NCBI GenBank assembly: GCA_024402025.1
Contig: JAKSJY010000004.1
Span: forward strand, 1-41,024
Direction: 5' to 3'
From: Bacteroidales bacterium
Lineage (GTDB): Bacteria; Bacteroidota; Bacteroidia; Bacteroidales; UBA932
Length of the DNA stretch: 41,024 bases
A model generated the notes under the pieces. The model worked only from the letters and a program-made list of their open reading frames with translations. It ran no database searches and was not told where the DNA came from. Every line of letters begins with the position of its first letter. Position 1 is the first letter of the stretch. Of the stretch, positions 33,222-40,573 are shown piece by piece. Both the position numbers and the translations under genes were made by a program.

Positions 33222-33229
33222 TAATTTTG
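33222..33229 (+). promoter_or_regulatory. -7 promoter element for the SGNH hydrolase
   Basis: TAATTTTG, matching TAnnTTTG, 24 nt before the ATG at 33254. A TTTG at 33207-33210 is too close (11 nt) to be the usual -33 element. Confidence 0.6.
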
Positions 33230-33253
33230 CACACGCATATCAAACATTTTACG

Positions 33254-34333
33254 ATGAAAAAAGCATTTTTGACATTGACGGCCGCGGTGCTGTGCGCCCT
33301 GGGCCTCCACGCACAGACGGTTTACACGGATGCCACCCGATTCGACATCTACGGAAAAATCAGCGACGACACTCCCGGTCCGTATTGCAGACTGCCCATT
33401 TCCCTGGAGGGAGTTTCCCGCGAACCGGTCTGGCATCTCGGACTCCAGAGCGCCGGAATCTACGTACGCTTCAGGACCAATTCGGTAAACATCCGCGCCC
33501 GCTGGACCTCGCACGGCAAGGAAGCAATGAACCATATGACCGATACGGGAGTACGCGGTATTGACCTGTATATCTTCGACGGAAAAGCCTGGAGGTTCGT
33601 CGGCGCCGGACGTCCCAACCCGGCATCGAAAGAGACTGCCTCCGACCTCGTATACAGTATGGACGGGAACTGGCATGAGTGTATGATCTATCTTTCGCTC
33701 TATGACGGAGTGGACAAACTGGAAATCGGAGTGGACGAAGGCGCCGGCATCTCCCGCTCCACCCTGAACTCCCCTCGCGCGGAAAAACCCGTCATCGTAT
33801 ACGGCACCTCCATCACCCAGGGCGGCTGTGTATCCCGTCCGGGAATGTGCTACACAAGCATTCTTTCCCGCAGGCTGGACAGGCAGTTCATCAACCTCGG
33901 ATTCAGCGGCAACGGCATCATCGACCTGGAAATAGCCGAGACGATGGCCTCGTACGAAGACCCCGGGATGTTTGTTCTGGATTACGAGGGCAATGCGAAG
34001 GCCGCCGATATCGAAGCGAGAGGCGAGAAGTTCTACAGGATTCTGCGCGAAGCGCATCCGGACGTACCGATTCTCTTTCTCGGCGCGAAGGAGTATCCTT
34101 ATCTTGCCTTCAATCAGAGTGTACCCGCAACTGTGGCAGCGAATGACGCGGCGCAGAAAGCCCTGTTCGACAGACTTCGCAAGGCGGGGGAAAAGAAGAT
34201 TTACTACTGCCCCAAATTCGTGATGACCGGAGATGCCTGCGAATACACAGTTGACGGCACGCACCTTACCGACCTCGGAGTTGCGGAATTTACGGATTTT
34301 CTCTATCCCTATTTCAAAAAAGCCCTCAGGTAG
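33254..34333 (+). CDS. Secreted SGNH/GDSL-family hydrolase (probable esterase)
   Basis: Exported protein of 359 residues. MKKAFLTLTAAVLCALGLHA followed by Q is a standard signal peptide with a cleavage site after HA, which favours the start at 33254 over the in-frame ATG at 33227 that overlaps the promoter. After a beta-sandwich N-terminal domain (about 22-170), the SGNH domain begins with VIVYGTSITQGG (nucleophile Ser186). NLGFSGNG (block II) follows, and the C-terminus has DGTHLTDLG with the catalytic Asp-x-x-His. The family removes acyl groups from carbohydrates or lipids; substrate is unknown. It is a single-gene unit closed by the terminator at 34351-34380. Confidence 0.88.
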   Translation: MKKAFLTLTAAVLCALGLHAQTVYTDATRFDIYGKISDDTPGPYCRLPISLEGVSREPVWHLGLQSAGIYVRFRTNSVNIRARWTSHGKEAMNHMTDTGVRGIDLYIFDGKAWRFVGAGRPNPASKETASDLVYSMDGNWHECMIYLSLYDGVDKLEIGVDEGAGISRSTLNSPRAEKPVIVYGTSITQGGCVSRPGMCYTSILSRRLDRQFINLGFSGNGIIDLEIAETMASYEDPGMFVLDYEGNAKAADIEARGEKFYRILREAHPDVPILFLGAKEYPYLAFNQSVPATVAANDAAQKALFDRLRKAGEKKIYYCPKFVMTGDACEYTVDGTHLTDLGVAEFTDFLYPYFKKALR

Positions 34334-34350
34334 AAAACCGTTGAAGTAAA

Positions 34351-34380
34351 AAAGACGCCGACCAAGTGGCCGGCGTCTTT
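34351..34380. terminator. Bidirectional intrinsic terminator between SGNH hydrolase and TonB-dependent receptor
   Basis: Perfect 10-bp arms AAAGACGCCG (34351-34360) and CGGCGTCTTT (34371-34380) around a 10-nt loop. The minus-strand copy is followed by a long T-run (TCTTTTTTAC), the plus-strand copy by TTTCATTT. It ends both convergent transcripts. Confidence 0.9.
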
Positions 34381-34403
34381 CATTTATGTTTCAGAGTCAG
34401 GTA

Positions 34404-37400
34404 CTAGTTGAAGAAGTACTTGAGGCTGAAAAGGATTGACCAAGCCTCTGCCTTGATCTGATTGTACTTGGTGTAGTTCTGAGTAGGATAAGCACCTTCG
34501 ACCTGTTTCATCGAGAAGACAGGCTTGCCGCCGTCAGAAACACCTTCGTAGTTGAGAATTGCGATGTTCTCACCGACAGATGACTGGTAACCGGAAAGCT
34601 TCTGGACACCCCAGCTGTTGTTGATCATATTGCCGATATTGTCGATGGAAACGGCTGCCTGGAAGTTATGAGTCGTGTTTCCAACCTTGAAGGAGAAGTC
34701 CTCTGCGATACGGAGGTCGATTCTGTGCACCCAAGGAGCGCGAGCTGCATATGCCTCTGCATACTGTCCCTTGTGTGCGCTGAGATACTTGTCGTTGTTG
34801 ACGAATGTCATGAATGCCTGTCCGTCCTCGGGGGTCTTCCAAAGAACGTCGTTGATATCCTTGGGGATGTAGATAAGATCTGCTCCGATACCGTCACCGT
34901 TCATATCGCTTGTGTAAACGAAACTGTTGCCAAACGAAGAAGCAGCTGTGTAGTAAGCGTTGATGTGGAGACCGTTTCCGCCGAATATCTTCCAAGGAAT
35001 GAAGTAGCTGATATTGGCCATAACCTTGTCGGGAAGAACATACTGTGAACGCTGTACGCCGCTGAGATTGAGACCGCTTACTGTAGGGATTCCTGTATAT
35101 GCGGAGTTGGCGGCTGAGCCCGGGAGACCGGTGATTTCCTTTGACTCGGTGTGAGTGTAGGCAGCCATAATCTTCAAGTTCTTGACAGGCTCCATATTTA
35201 CAGTAAGGTTGGCGGTGTAGCCATAACCCTTCTGGGTGTTGGCAAGAACGTATGCGGAGGTCTTGGCGTAGTTGTAATCGCCACACTGATTGTAGTTTAC
35301 ACGGTTGTCGGAACCTGCGAAAGTAGCTGTAAGCTTGCTGTTGTCAATGTTCCAGTCTTCCATCGTAACACCCCAAATGGTCTTGTTGAACATACCCTCA
35401 GCAGTAACGGTGAAGGGGAAGTTTACGGGGACTTTGTAGTCTACGGCAACAGAGGTCTTCCAAATCTGAGGCATGCGGAAGTTGGGATCAACGCCACCGA
35501 TGTAGTCGTTTCCACCGAGACCTGCGCTTTCAGCCGAAGGAGAAGTGGGAAGTCCGAGAGTGCTGACGATCTTCTTCACGTCGGTCATCATCTTGCCACC
35601 TTCGGTAAGGGTTTCGAGAGCACGACGTGCTTCATCGGAATACTGAATGCCGATAATGTTGTCGTTGGCATCCTTCTTCCATCCGGCCTGAATGTTTGCG
35701 GTGCCCTGGATCATACCTGAGTTCTGAGGCATGTTGGTGAAGAATACGAGAGGGAGACGGCCCTGGAAGAAACCTGTACCACCGCGAACGATGAGGCTCT
35801 TGTCGCCGTTTACATCCCAGTTGAATCCTACGCGGGGTGAAACCTGAAGACGTGTGGTAGGCCATACGCCGGTATCCACCTTCCTTCCGCCATAATCAAT
35901 GGCTGCGATATTGGGGTTGGTCTTGATAGCGGAGTTGTCGAATGCGATAAGGTCGCCGCGAAGACCGTAGGTGAGCTTGAAGTTCCTTGTAATCTTCCAC
36001 TCGTCCTGAACGTATGCTGCGGTCTGGTTGTACTTGACGATACCTGCAGGGTTGTCCTGCCCGTCATAACCGTAGGTAAGGCAGAATGAAAGAGGGAGAG
36101 CGTCATTGAGGAAATCCTCGGGGCTGGCATAGCGATAGTATGCGGTACCGTTACGCATATAGGAGTTGCGTGCGGACATCTGCTCGAAGTTGAGACCGGC
36201 AACTACCGTGTGTGATCCGAGGTAGAATGTAACGTTGTCCTGAATGGTGAAGTTGTTGTTCTTCACACCGTTGTTCCAGGTAAAGAGCTCGTATCCGAAG
36301 GAAGTGTAAGGAGTGAACTGCTTGAATCCGTCTCCAACCTCCTTGCCTTCAGTCATGATATCGACGTGAGGGAAGGGAGCGGAGTTGGAACCGCGCTGAT
36401 CGTTGATATTGGTGTAGGCAGCGAGGAGCTTGTTGGAGATCTTGTCACTGAGGCGGCTGTTGAGCTCGGCGGTGATGGACATAACGTTGTTCATCTGGCT
36501 GTACATGTTTCCGGAGAACGGCTGTGAAACCTCACTGTCGCGGTTCTTGCTGGGACGGAAGTCGGCGAGAGCCTTGTTGCGGTCGTCGCAGGAGCTTCCG
36601 TTAGGAGCGTACCAGTACTGGTTGTTTGTCTGGTTGAAACGGACGCTGAGCTTGTGGGCGTCGGAGATGTTCCAGTCGATGCGGGCGAGAATCTTCATAT
36701 TGTCGGTACCGCCGGGATAGTTGGTGTAAGAGCCGGGGTTGTAGCCGTAATCCTTCTGAAGCTTCTGGCTGATCTGATCGAGAACGGCCATCTTGGCGGC
36801 GTCCTTGGTAGGATCGAGGAAGTGCTTTACGGCCTGCTCGGGCTGCTTCTGGATTTCGAAGTTTACGAAGAAGAAGAGCTTGTCCTTGATGATGGGACCG
36901 CCGATTGTAGCACCGGCGATGAGATTGGACTCAGCCTTGCGCTCGCCAAGGTCCTTTCCGGCAACGACGTTACCGCGGAAGTTCTGGTTCGTATAGTATG
37001 CGTATGCGGTACCCTTGAAGGTGTTGGTACCGGACTTTGTAACTGCGTTGATACCGCCGCCTACGAAGTTGCTCTGACGAACGTCGTAAGGAGCGATTAC
37101 GATCTGCATTTCCTCGATGGCGTCAAGAGAGATAGGGCTGCCGCCGCCGGGAAGATTTGCGGAAAGACCGAAGTTGTTGTTGAGGTTCGCACCGTCGACG
37201 CTGAAGTTGGTGGAACGGCCGTCGGAACCCGCAAAGTTCATACCGTTGGAGTACGGTGAGAGTTTTGCAATTGCGGAGATGCTGCGGTCAGAGTTGGGGA
37301 GATTCATCATCTCGCTATTGGAAACGTTGGTGGAAACACCTGTTTTCTCAGCTGTGAACTTTGCAGCAACTGCAATGATTCCGGCTTCGTCGAGAAGTTC

Positions 37401-37742
37401 CGACTCGGGAACGAGGCTGGCGTCTACCTGATACGTCTCGGAAAGAGCGAGAACGAGTCCTTCGTGCTGAACTGTCTTGCAGCCGACGAGGGAGATGGTG
37501 ACAGTATAGGGTCCGCCGGGACGCATACCGTCGATGGTGTAGTAACCGCTTTCGTTCGCAAGTGCATAGTACTGCGAACCGGTAGGAGTGTGTACGGCGA
37601 TTACTGCCGCACCGGGAAGAGGAAGGCCGTTTTCGTCAACGACGCGGCCGTTCAAAGAGGAAGTCGTGAACTGCGCGTAGGCAGAAACACTGATGATGAG
37701 CGCTGAAATTGTCAGCGCAAGAACTGAAAGGAATTTTTTCAT
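34404..37742 (-). CDS. Oar-like TonB-dependent outer-membrane receptor
   Basis: Large outer-membrane beta-barrel of 1112 residues. A signal peptide (about 1-23, ending SAYAQ) precedes a carboxypeptidase-regulatory-like domain (about 28-110, LNGRVVDENGLPLPGAAVIA) and a plug domain. The plug has RSTNFSVDGANLNNNFG and SLDAIEEMQIVIAPYDVRQSNF, which resemble the Oar/TonB-dependent receptor group rather than classical SusC. The barrel ends with an aromatic-rich strand (SILFSLKYFFN). No SusD-like lipoprotein or TonB box is obvious next to it. The ligand is unknown. Codon choice looks more uniform than in neighbours, consistent with high expression (impression only). It is a single-gene unit with a full-consensus promoter and a strong terminator. 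Confidence 0.9.
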   Translation of the reverse strand: MKKFLSVLALTISALIISVSAYAQFTTSSLNGRVVDENGLPLPGAAVIAVHTPTGSQYYALANESGYYTIDGMRPGGPYTVTISLVGCKTVQHEGLVLALSETYQVDASLVPESELLDEAGIIAVAAKFTAEKTGVSTNVSNSEMMNLPNSDRSISAIAKLSPYSNGMNFAGSDGRSTNFSVDGANLNNNFGLSANLPGGGSPISLDAIEEMQIVIAPYDVRQSNFVGGGINAVTKSGTNTFKGTAYAYYTNQNFRGNVVAGKDLGERKAESNLIAGATIGGPIIKDKLFFFVNFEIQKQPEQAVKHFLDPTKDAAKMAVLDQISQKLQKDYGYNPGSYTNYPGGTDNMKILARIDWNISDAHKLSVRFNQTNNQYWYAPNGSSCDDRNKALADFRPSKNRDSEVSQPFSGNMYSQMNNVMSITAELNSRLSDKISNKLLAAYTNINDQRGSNSAPFPHVDIMTEGKEVGDGFKQFTPYTSFGYELFTWNNGVKNNNFTIQDNVTFYLGSHTVVAGLNFEQMSARNSYMRNGTAYYRYASPEDFLNDALPLSFCLTYGYDGQDNPAGIVKYNQTAAYVQDEWKITRNFKLTYGLRGDLIAFDNSAIKTNPNIAAIDYGGRKVDTGVWPTTRLQVSPRVGFNWDVNGDKSLIVRGGTGFFQGRLPLVFFTNMPQNSGMIQGTANIQAGWKKDANDNIIGIQYSDEARRALETLTEGGKMMTDVKKIVSTLGLPTSPSAESAGLGGNDYIGGVDPNFRMPQIWKTSVAVDYKVPVNFPFTVTAEGMFNKTIWGVTMEDWNIDNSKLTATFAGSDNRVNYNQCGDYNYAKTSAYVLANTQKGYGYTANLTVNMEPVKNLKIMAAYTHTESKEITGLPGSAANSAYTGIPTVSGLNLSGVQRSQYVLPDKVMANISYFIPWKIFGGNGLHINAYYTAASSFGNSFVYTSDMNGDGIGADLIYIPKDINDVLWKTPEDGQAFMTFVNNDKYLSAHKGQYAEAYAARAPWVHRIDLRIAEDFSFKVGNTTHNFQAAVSIDNIGNMINNSWGVQKLSGYQSSVGENIAILNYEGVSDGGKPVFSMKQVEGAYPTQNYTKYNQIKAEAWSILFSLKYFFN

Positions 37743-37788
37743 AAATTTTTTGATATGATTATGAATAGTTGTTCCAACAAACCCGGCG

Positions 37789-37819
37789 CAAATTTAGTCC
37801 ATTCTTTCCTCTTTGCAAA
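37789..37819 (-). promoter_or_regulatory. Full-consensus Bacteroidota promoter for the TonB-dependent receptor
   Basis: TTTG (37819-37816, minus strand), exactly 19 nt, then TAAATTTG (37796-37789). The 5' leader is about 40 nt, A/T-rich before the ATG at 37742, as in highly expressed Bacteroidota genes. Confidence 0.85.
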
Positions 37820-37853
37820 TAAATTTTTTTAACAATTTTTCAACATATTTTCG

Positions 37854-37861
37854 TACCTTTG
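37854..37861 (+). promoter_or_regulatory. -7 promoter element for metK
   Basis: TACCTTTG, matching TAnnTTTG, 63 nt before the metK ATG. The transcript would begin just upstream of the SAM-II type aptamer. Confidence 0.7.
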
Positions 37862-37874
37862 CACCAAATCGACA

Positions 37875-37924
37875 TATGGGGAGAGATTTGACTGCTTGCA
37901 ACCCCGTAATAAAATGCTAAAAAG
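37875..37924 (+). promoter_or_regulatory. SAM-II type riboswitch in the metK leader
   Basis: The 5' leader matches the SAM-II (metA) riboswitch. Stem P1 is 7 bp: 37875-37881 (TATGGGG) with 37902-37908 (CCCCGTA). The loop contains GATTT (37885-37889) and TTGCAA (37896-37901), and the 3' segment has AATAAAA then GCTAAAAAG (37916-37924), all as I recall from SAM-II sequences. Loop bases 37887-37890 (TTTG) can pair with TAAA at 37918-37921, giving the H-type pseudoknot expected of the class. The conserved 3' element ends directly at the metK ATG, so SAM binding would hide the ribosome-binding region and reduce translation. Structure and alignment were done by eye. Confidence 0.85.
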
Positions 37925-39175
37925 ATGAATTACCTGTTCACTTCGGAATCGGTTTCCGAGGGTCACCCCGACAAGGTCGCTGACCAGATTTCAGATTCAA
38001 TACTCGACGGATACCTCGCGCAGGACCCTGATTCAAAGGTCGCCTGCGAAACGTTTTGCACCGAGGGGCTGGTCGTAGTGGCCGGAGAAGTCACATCGAA
38101 AGCCAGCGTGGACATCGACGCCACCGTCCGCAAGACGATAGAAAGAATCGGATACACCAAGTCCGAATACGGCTTTGACGCGAAGTCCTGCCGTATCATC
38201 TCGGAAATCCACTCCCAGAGCGCTGACATCAACCGCGGAGTCGTAAGGGAAACCGAAATGCAGCAGGGCGCCGGAGACCAGGGAATGATGTTCGGCTACG
38301 CCTGCCGCGACACCGAGGACTATATGCCTCTCGCCCTTTCCCTGTCGCACAAGCTGCTCCAGGTCCTTTCTGACATCCGTCACAACGAGCCGCAACTGAT
38401 GCCATACCTCAGACCCGACGCCAAGGCACAGTTCACCATCGAATTCTCCGGACGGCACAAACCTCTGCGCGTCCACACCATAGTTCTCTCAACGCAGCAC
38501 GACGAGTTCGCCGAGGATGAGACAATGCACACCGAAATAGAAAGCGACGTACGCAGCATCGTCATCCCCCGCCTCATCGAATCCCTGCCGGAGGAGACGG
38601 CCGACCTCTTCGACACGGACTATATCCTCCACGTCAACCCCACAGGCAAGTTCGTCATCGGAGGTCCCGCCGGCGACACGGGTCTTACCGGACGCAAGAT
38701 AATAGTGGACACCTACGGAGGCCGCGGAGCACACGGCGGCGGTGCATTCTCCGGAAAGGACCCTTCGAAGGTGGACCGCAGCGCCGCCTATGCGGCACGC
38801 CATATCGCGAAGAACCTCGTGGCTGCCGGAATCGCGGATGAAATACTTGTCCAACTGGCATACGCCATCGGCGTCGCAGAGCCTGTCAGCGTTTTCGTGG
38901 ACACCTACGGAACGGCACACGTTGCCCCGGAGGATACGCAAGGCATAAGCACCGATCGCGGGGAAGCGGCCGACGCCTACATCGCGGAGAAGGTGCGCGA
39001 GTTGTGGGACCTCCGCCCCGCAGCCATCGTGAAAAGGTTCGGTCTCAAGAACCCCATCTATCTCCCGACAGCCGCATACGGGCATATGGGACGCAAGCCC
39101 TACAGCGAAAACGGACTGGAATTCTTCACCTGGGAAAAACTGGATATGGTGGACGCCGTAAAGAAGGCGTTCTAA
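37925..39175 (+). CDS. metK: S-adenosylmethionine synthetase
   Basis: Makes S-adenosylmethionine from methionine and ATP. The 416-residue protein has [12 protein letters not shown] (13-24), [12 protein letters not shown] (115-126), [20 protein letters not shown] and the P-loop-like [19 protein letters not shown]. It follows a SAM-II type leader, giving product feedback on its own synthesis. Its stop overlaps the convergent miaA stop by 4 nt. Confidence 0.97.
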   Translation: MNYLFTSESVSEGHPDKVADQISDSILDGYLAQDPDSKVACETFCTEGLVVVAGEVTSKASVDIDATVRKTIERIGYTKSEYGFDAKSCRIISEIHSQSADINRGVVRETEMQQGAGDQGMMFGYACRDTEDYMPLALSLSHKLLQVLSDIRHNEPQLMPYLRPDAKAQFTIEFSGRHKPLRVHTIVLSTQHDEFAEDETMHTEIESDVRSIVIPRLIESLPEETADLFDTDYILHVNPTGKFVIGGPAGDTGLTGRKIIVDTYGGRGAHGGGAFSGKDPSKVDRSAAYAARHIAKNLVAAGIADEILVQLAYAIGVAEPVSVFVDTYGTAHVAPEDTQGISTDRGEAADAYIAEKVRELWDLRPAAIVKRFGLKNPIYLPTAAYGHMGRKPYSENGLEFFTWEKLDMVDAVKKAF

Positions 39176-39948
39176 GGCTCGACCCAATGGATGCGGATGC
39201 CTGAGCGCTCCATCGCGCGCCACCAGGTCATCTGTCGCTTGGCAAACTGATGTATGGCCGTCGCGAGAAGGCTCTCCATCTCCTCGCGGCCCGTCTGCCC
39301 CAGAAGATATTGGGTGACGAACTTGTACTCGAGCCCATATGAAATGAGGGTCTCCGCCGGGACTCCGCCGCGCAGCAGCCCTTCTACCTCCCCTATCATC
39401 CCTTCTTCGAGGCGGGCTTTGAGGCGTGCGTCGATTCGCGCATTGCGAGTCTCCCTGTCGACCAGGGTCCCGATGAAGAAGGTGCGCATATCCGTCCTGG
39501 GTTTCATCTCGCTGAGAGGTTGCCTTTCACCGAAACTGTACCCGCAGGTGGCTGCGCTGATGTACATCCCCGTTCCGCCGCACAGGATGGGGAACGCCCC
39601 TCGGGAACGGATATCGTCATAAGCCTTGCGGAAATCCTCCTGGAACTGGTGGACATTGTACTGCTCCCCGGCCGGCAGGATGTCGACAAGATGGTATGGG
39701 ACATCTCCGTATTCATCGAGGTCCTTTCCCGTACCTATGTCCATCCCCTTGTAGACCTGGCGCGAATCGGCGGAAATTATTTCGCAGTTTCCGATGCTCC
39801 GGGCGAGCCCCACGGCATAGCGTGTCTTGCCCGAAGCGGTAGGCCCCAGGACGCACACAAGGTCTGTCTCCCCCGTCTCGAGGAGCCTTTTTATTTCTTC
39901 CGCCCTGACGGTCTCGGCCTCGGGCAAAGGCGCAATTGCATTCTTCAT
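39172..39948 (-). CDS. miaA: tRNA dimethylallyltransferase MiaA, shortened form
   Basis: Transfers a dimethylallyl group from DMAPP to A37 of tRNAs reading UNN codons. The start at 39948 ([14 protein letters not shown]) gives 258 residues; a longer frame to 40035 crosses the promoter. Core motifs are GPTASGKT (P-loop), [49 protein letters not shown] and the C-terminal [13 protein letters not shown]. Family members are usually about 300-316 residues. The missing part lies between [16 protein letters not shown] and [12 protein letters not shown], where only about 15 residues replace the roughly 60-residue insertion that carries the DP-x-x-A-x-x-IHPND...RALEV motif and helps grip tRNA. A functional MiaA is still likely, but this is a reduced variant. 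Confidence 0.88.
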   Translation of the reverse strand: MKNAIAPLPEAETVRAEEIKRLLETGETDLVCVLGPTASGKTRYAVGLARSIGNCEIISADSRQVYKGMDIGTGKDLDEYGDVPYHLVDILPAGEQYNVHQFQEDFRKAYDDIRSRGAFPILCGGTGMYISAATCGYSFGERQPLSEMKPRTDMRTFFIGTLVDRETRNARIDARLKARLEEGMIGEVEGLLRGGVPAETLISYGLEYKFVTQYLLGQTGREEMESLLATAIHQFAKRQMTWWRAMERSGIRIHWVEP

Positions 39949-39955
39949 TTCAGGA

Positions 39956-39963
39956 CAAATATA
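39956..39963 (-). promoter_or_regulatory. -7 promoter element for miaA
   Basis: TATATTTG on the minus strand, 7 nt before the ATG at 39948. Divergent from the smpB element 20 nt away; both lie in a 63-nt gap. Confidence 0.65.
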
Positions 39964-39983
39964 CGAAATTGAAAAAAACTCAT

Positions 39984-39991
39984 TACATTTG
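39984..39991 (+). promoter_or_regulatory. -7 promoter element for smpB and tRNA-Ala
   Basis: TACATTTG, matching TAnnTTTG, 20 nt before the smpB ATG at 40012. The tRNA gene begins 1 nt after the smpB stop, so it is probably co-transcribed from here. Confidence 0.65.
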
Positions 39992-40011
39992 CATTCGAAT
40001 TGACAGTCCAA

Positions 40012-40458
40012 ATGGCAAAGTCCCCGGGCATACACATCAATAACAAGAAGGCATCCTTCGACTATGAATTTCTTGAAGAATATGATGCCGGAATTGTGCT
40101 TGCGGGAACGGAAATAAAGTCACTGCGTGCCGGAAAGGCATCTCTCCAGGACGCATACTGCTATTTCAGCGGCGGGGAACTGTATCTGCGCGGAATGAAC
40201 ATTGCCACCTACTTCTGGGCCTCCTGGGGCGGACACGACCCCCTGCGCGACCGGAAGTTGCTGCTGACCAAAAAGGAGCTGAGGCATCTTGCGCAGGCCG
40301 ACAAGCAGAAAGGACTGACGATAGTGGCGGTTCGGGCCTATATCGCCGACAACGGATACGCAAAAGTCCGCATCGCGTTGGCGAAGGGCAAGAAGGAATT
40401 CGACAAGAGGGCGTCGATAAAGGAAAAAGATCTCCGTCGCGAGATGGAAAGAGCATAA
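40012..40458 (+). CDS. smpB: SsrA (tmRNA)-binding protein SmpB
   Basis: Binds tmRNA and delivers it to stalled ribosomes for trans-translation. The start at 40012 (MAKSPGIHINNKKASFDYEF) gives 148 residues. The family blocks LAGTEIKSLRAGKASLQDAY, LYLRGMNIATY, DPLRDRKLLL and the C-terminal GYAKVRIALAKGKKEFDKR are present, with a basic tail. An in-frame TTG at 40000 is a weaker alternative. tmRNA itself is not in the window. The stop lies directly before the tRNA-Ala gene. Confidence 0.96.
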   Translation: MAKSPGIHINNKKASFDYEFLEEYDAGIVLAGTEIKSLRAGKASLQDAYCYFSGGELYLRGMNIATYFWASWGGHDPLRDRKLLLTKKELRHLAQADKQKGLTIVAVRAYIADNGYAKVRIALAKGKKEFDKRASIKEKDLRREMERA

Positions 40459-40459
40459 T

Positions 40460-40532
40460 GGGGTATTAGCTCAGTTGGTAGAGCGTTTGAATGGCATTCA
40501 AAAGGTCAGGAGTTCGATTCTCCTATGCTCCA
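40460..40532 (+). tRNA. tRNA-Ala, anticodon GGC
   Basis: A 73-nt cloverleaf: acceptor GGGGTAT (40460-40466) with ATGCTCC (40525-40531), and D-arm GCTC/GAGC. The anticodon arm is TTTGA-ATGGCAT-TCAAA with anticodon GGC (40493-40495), and the T-arm is AGGAG-TTCGATT-CTCCT. The third acceptor pair is G-U, the alanine identity element. The discriminator is A40532 and CCA is not encoded. It begins 1 nt after the smpB stop. Confidence 0.97.
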
Positions 40533-40541
40533 CAGTTTTCA

Positions 40542-40573
40542 AGAAGGCTTCCGGATTTTTCCGGAGGCCTTCT
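40542..40573 (+). terminator. Terminator-like hairpin downstream of tRNA-Ala
   Basis: A 14-bp stem (40542-40555 with 40560-40573, one G-U pair) around a TTTT loop, starting 9 nt after the tRNA. It lacks a clear T-run after the stem, so it may act as a processing or stability hairpin instead of a classic intrinsic terminator. Confidence 0.55.

Noticed and set aside
40460..40573. tRNA-Ala as an integration site with an attachment repeat
   Set aside because: No duplicate of the tRNA 3' end is visible downstream within the window, and no integrase is present.
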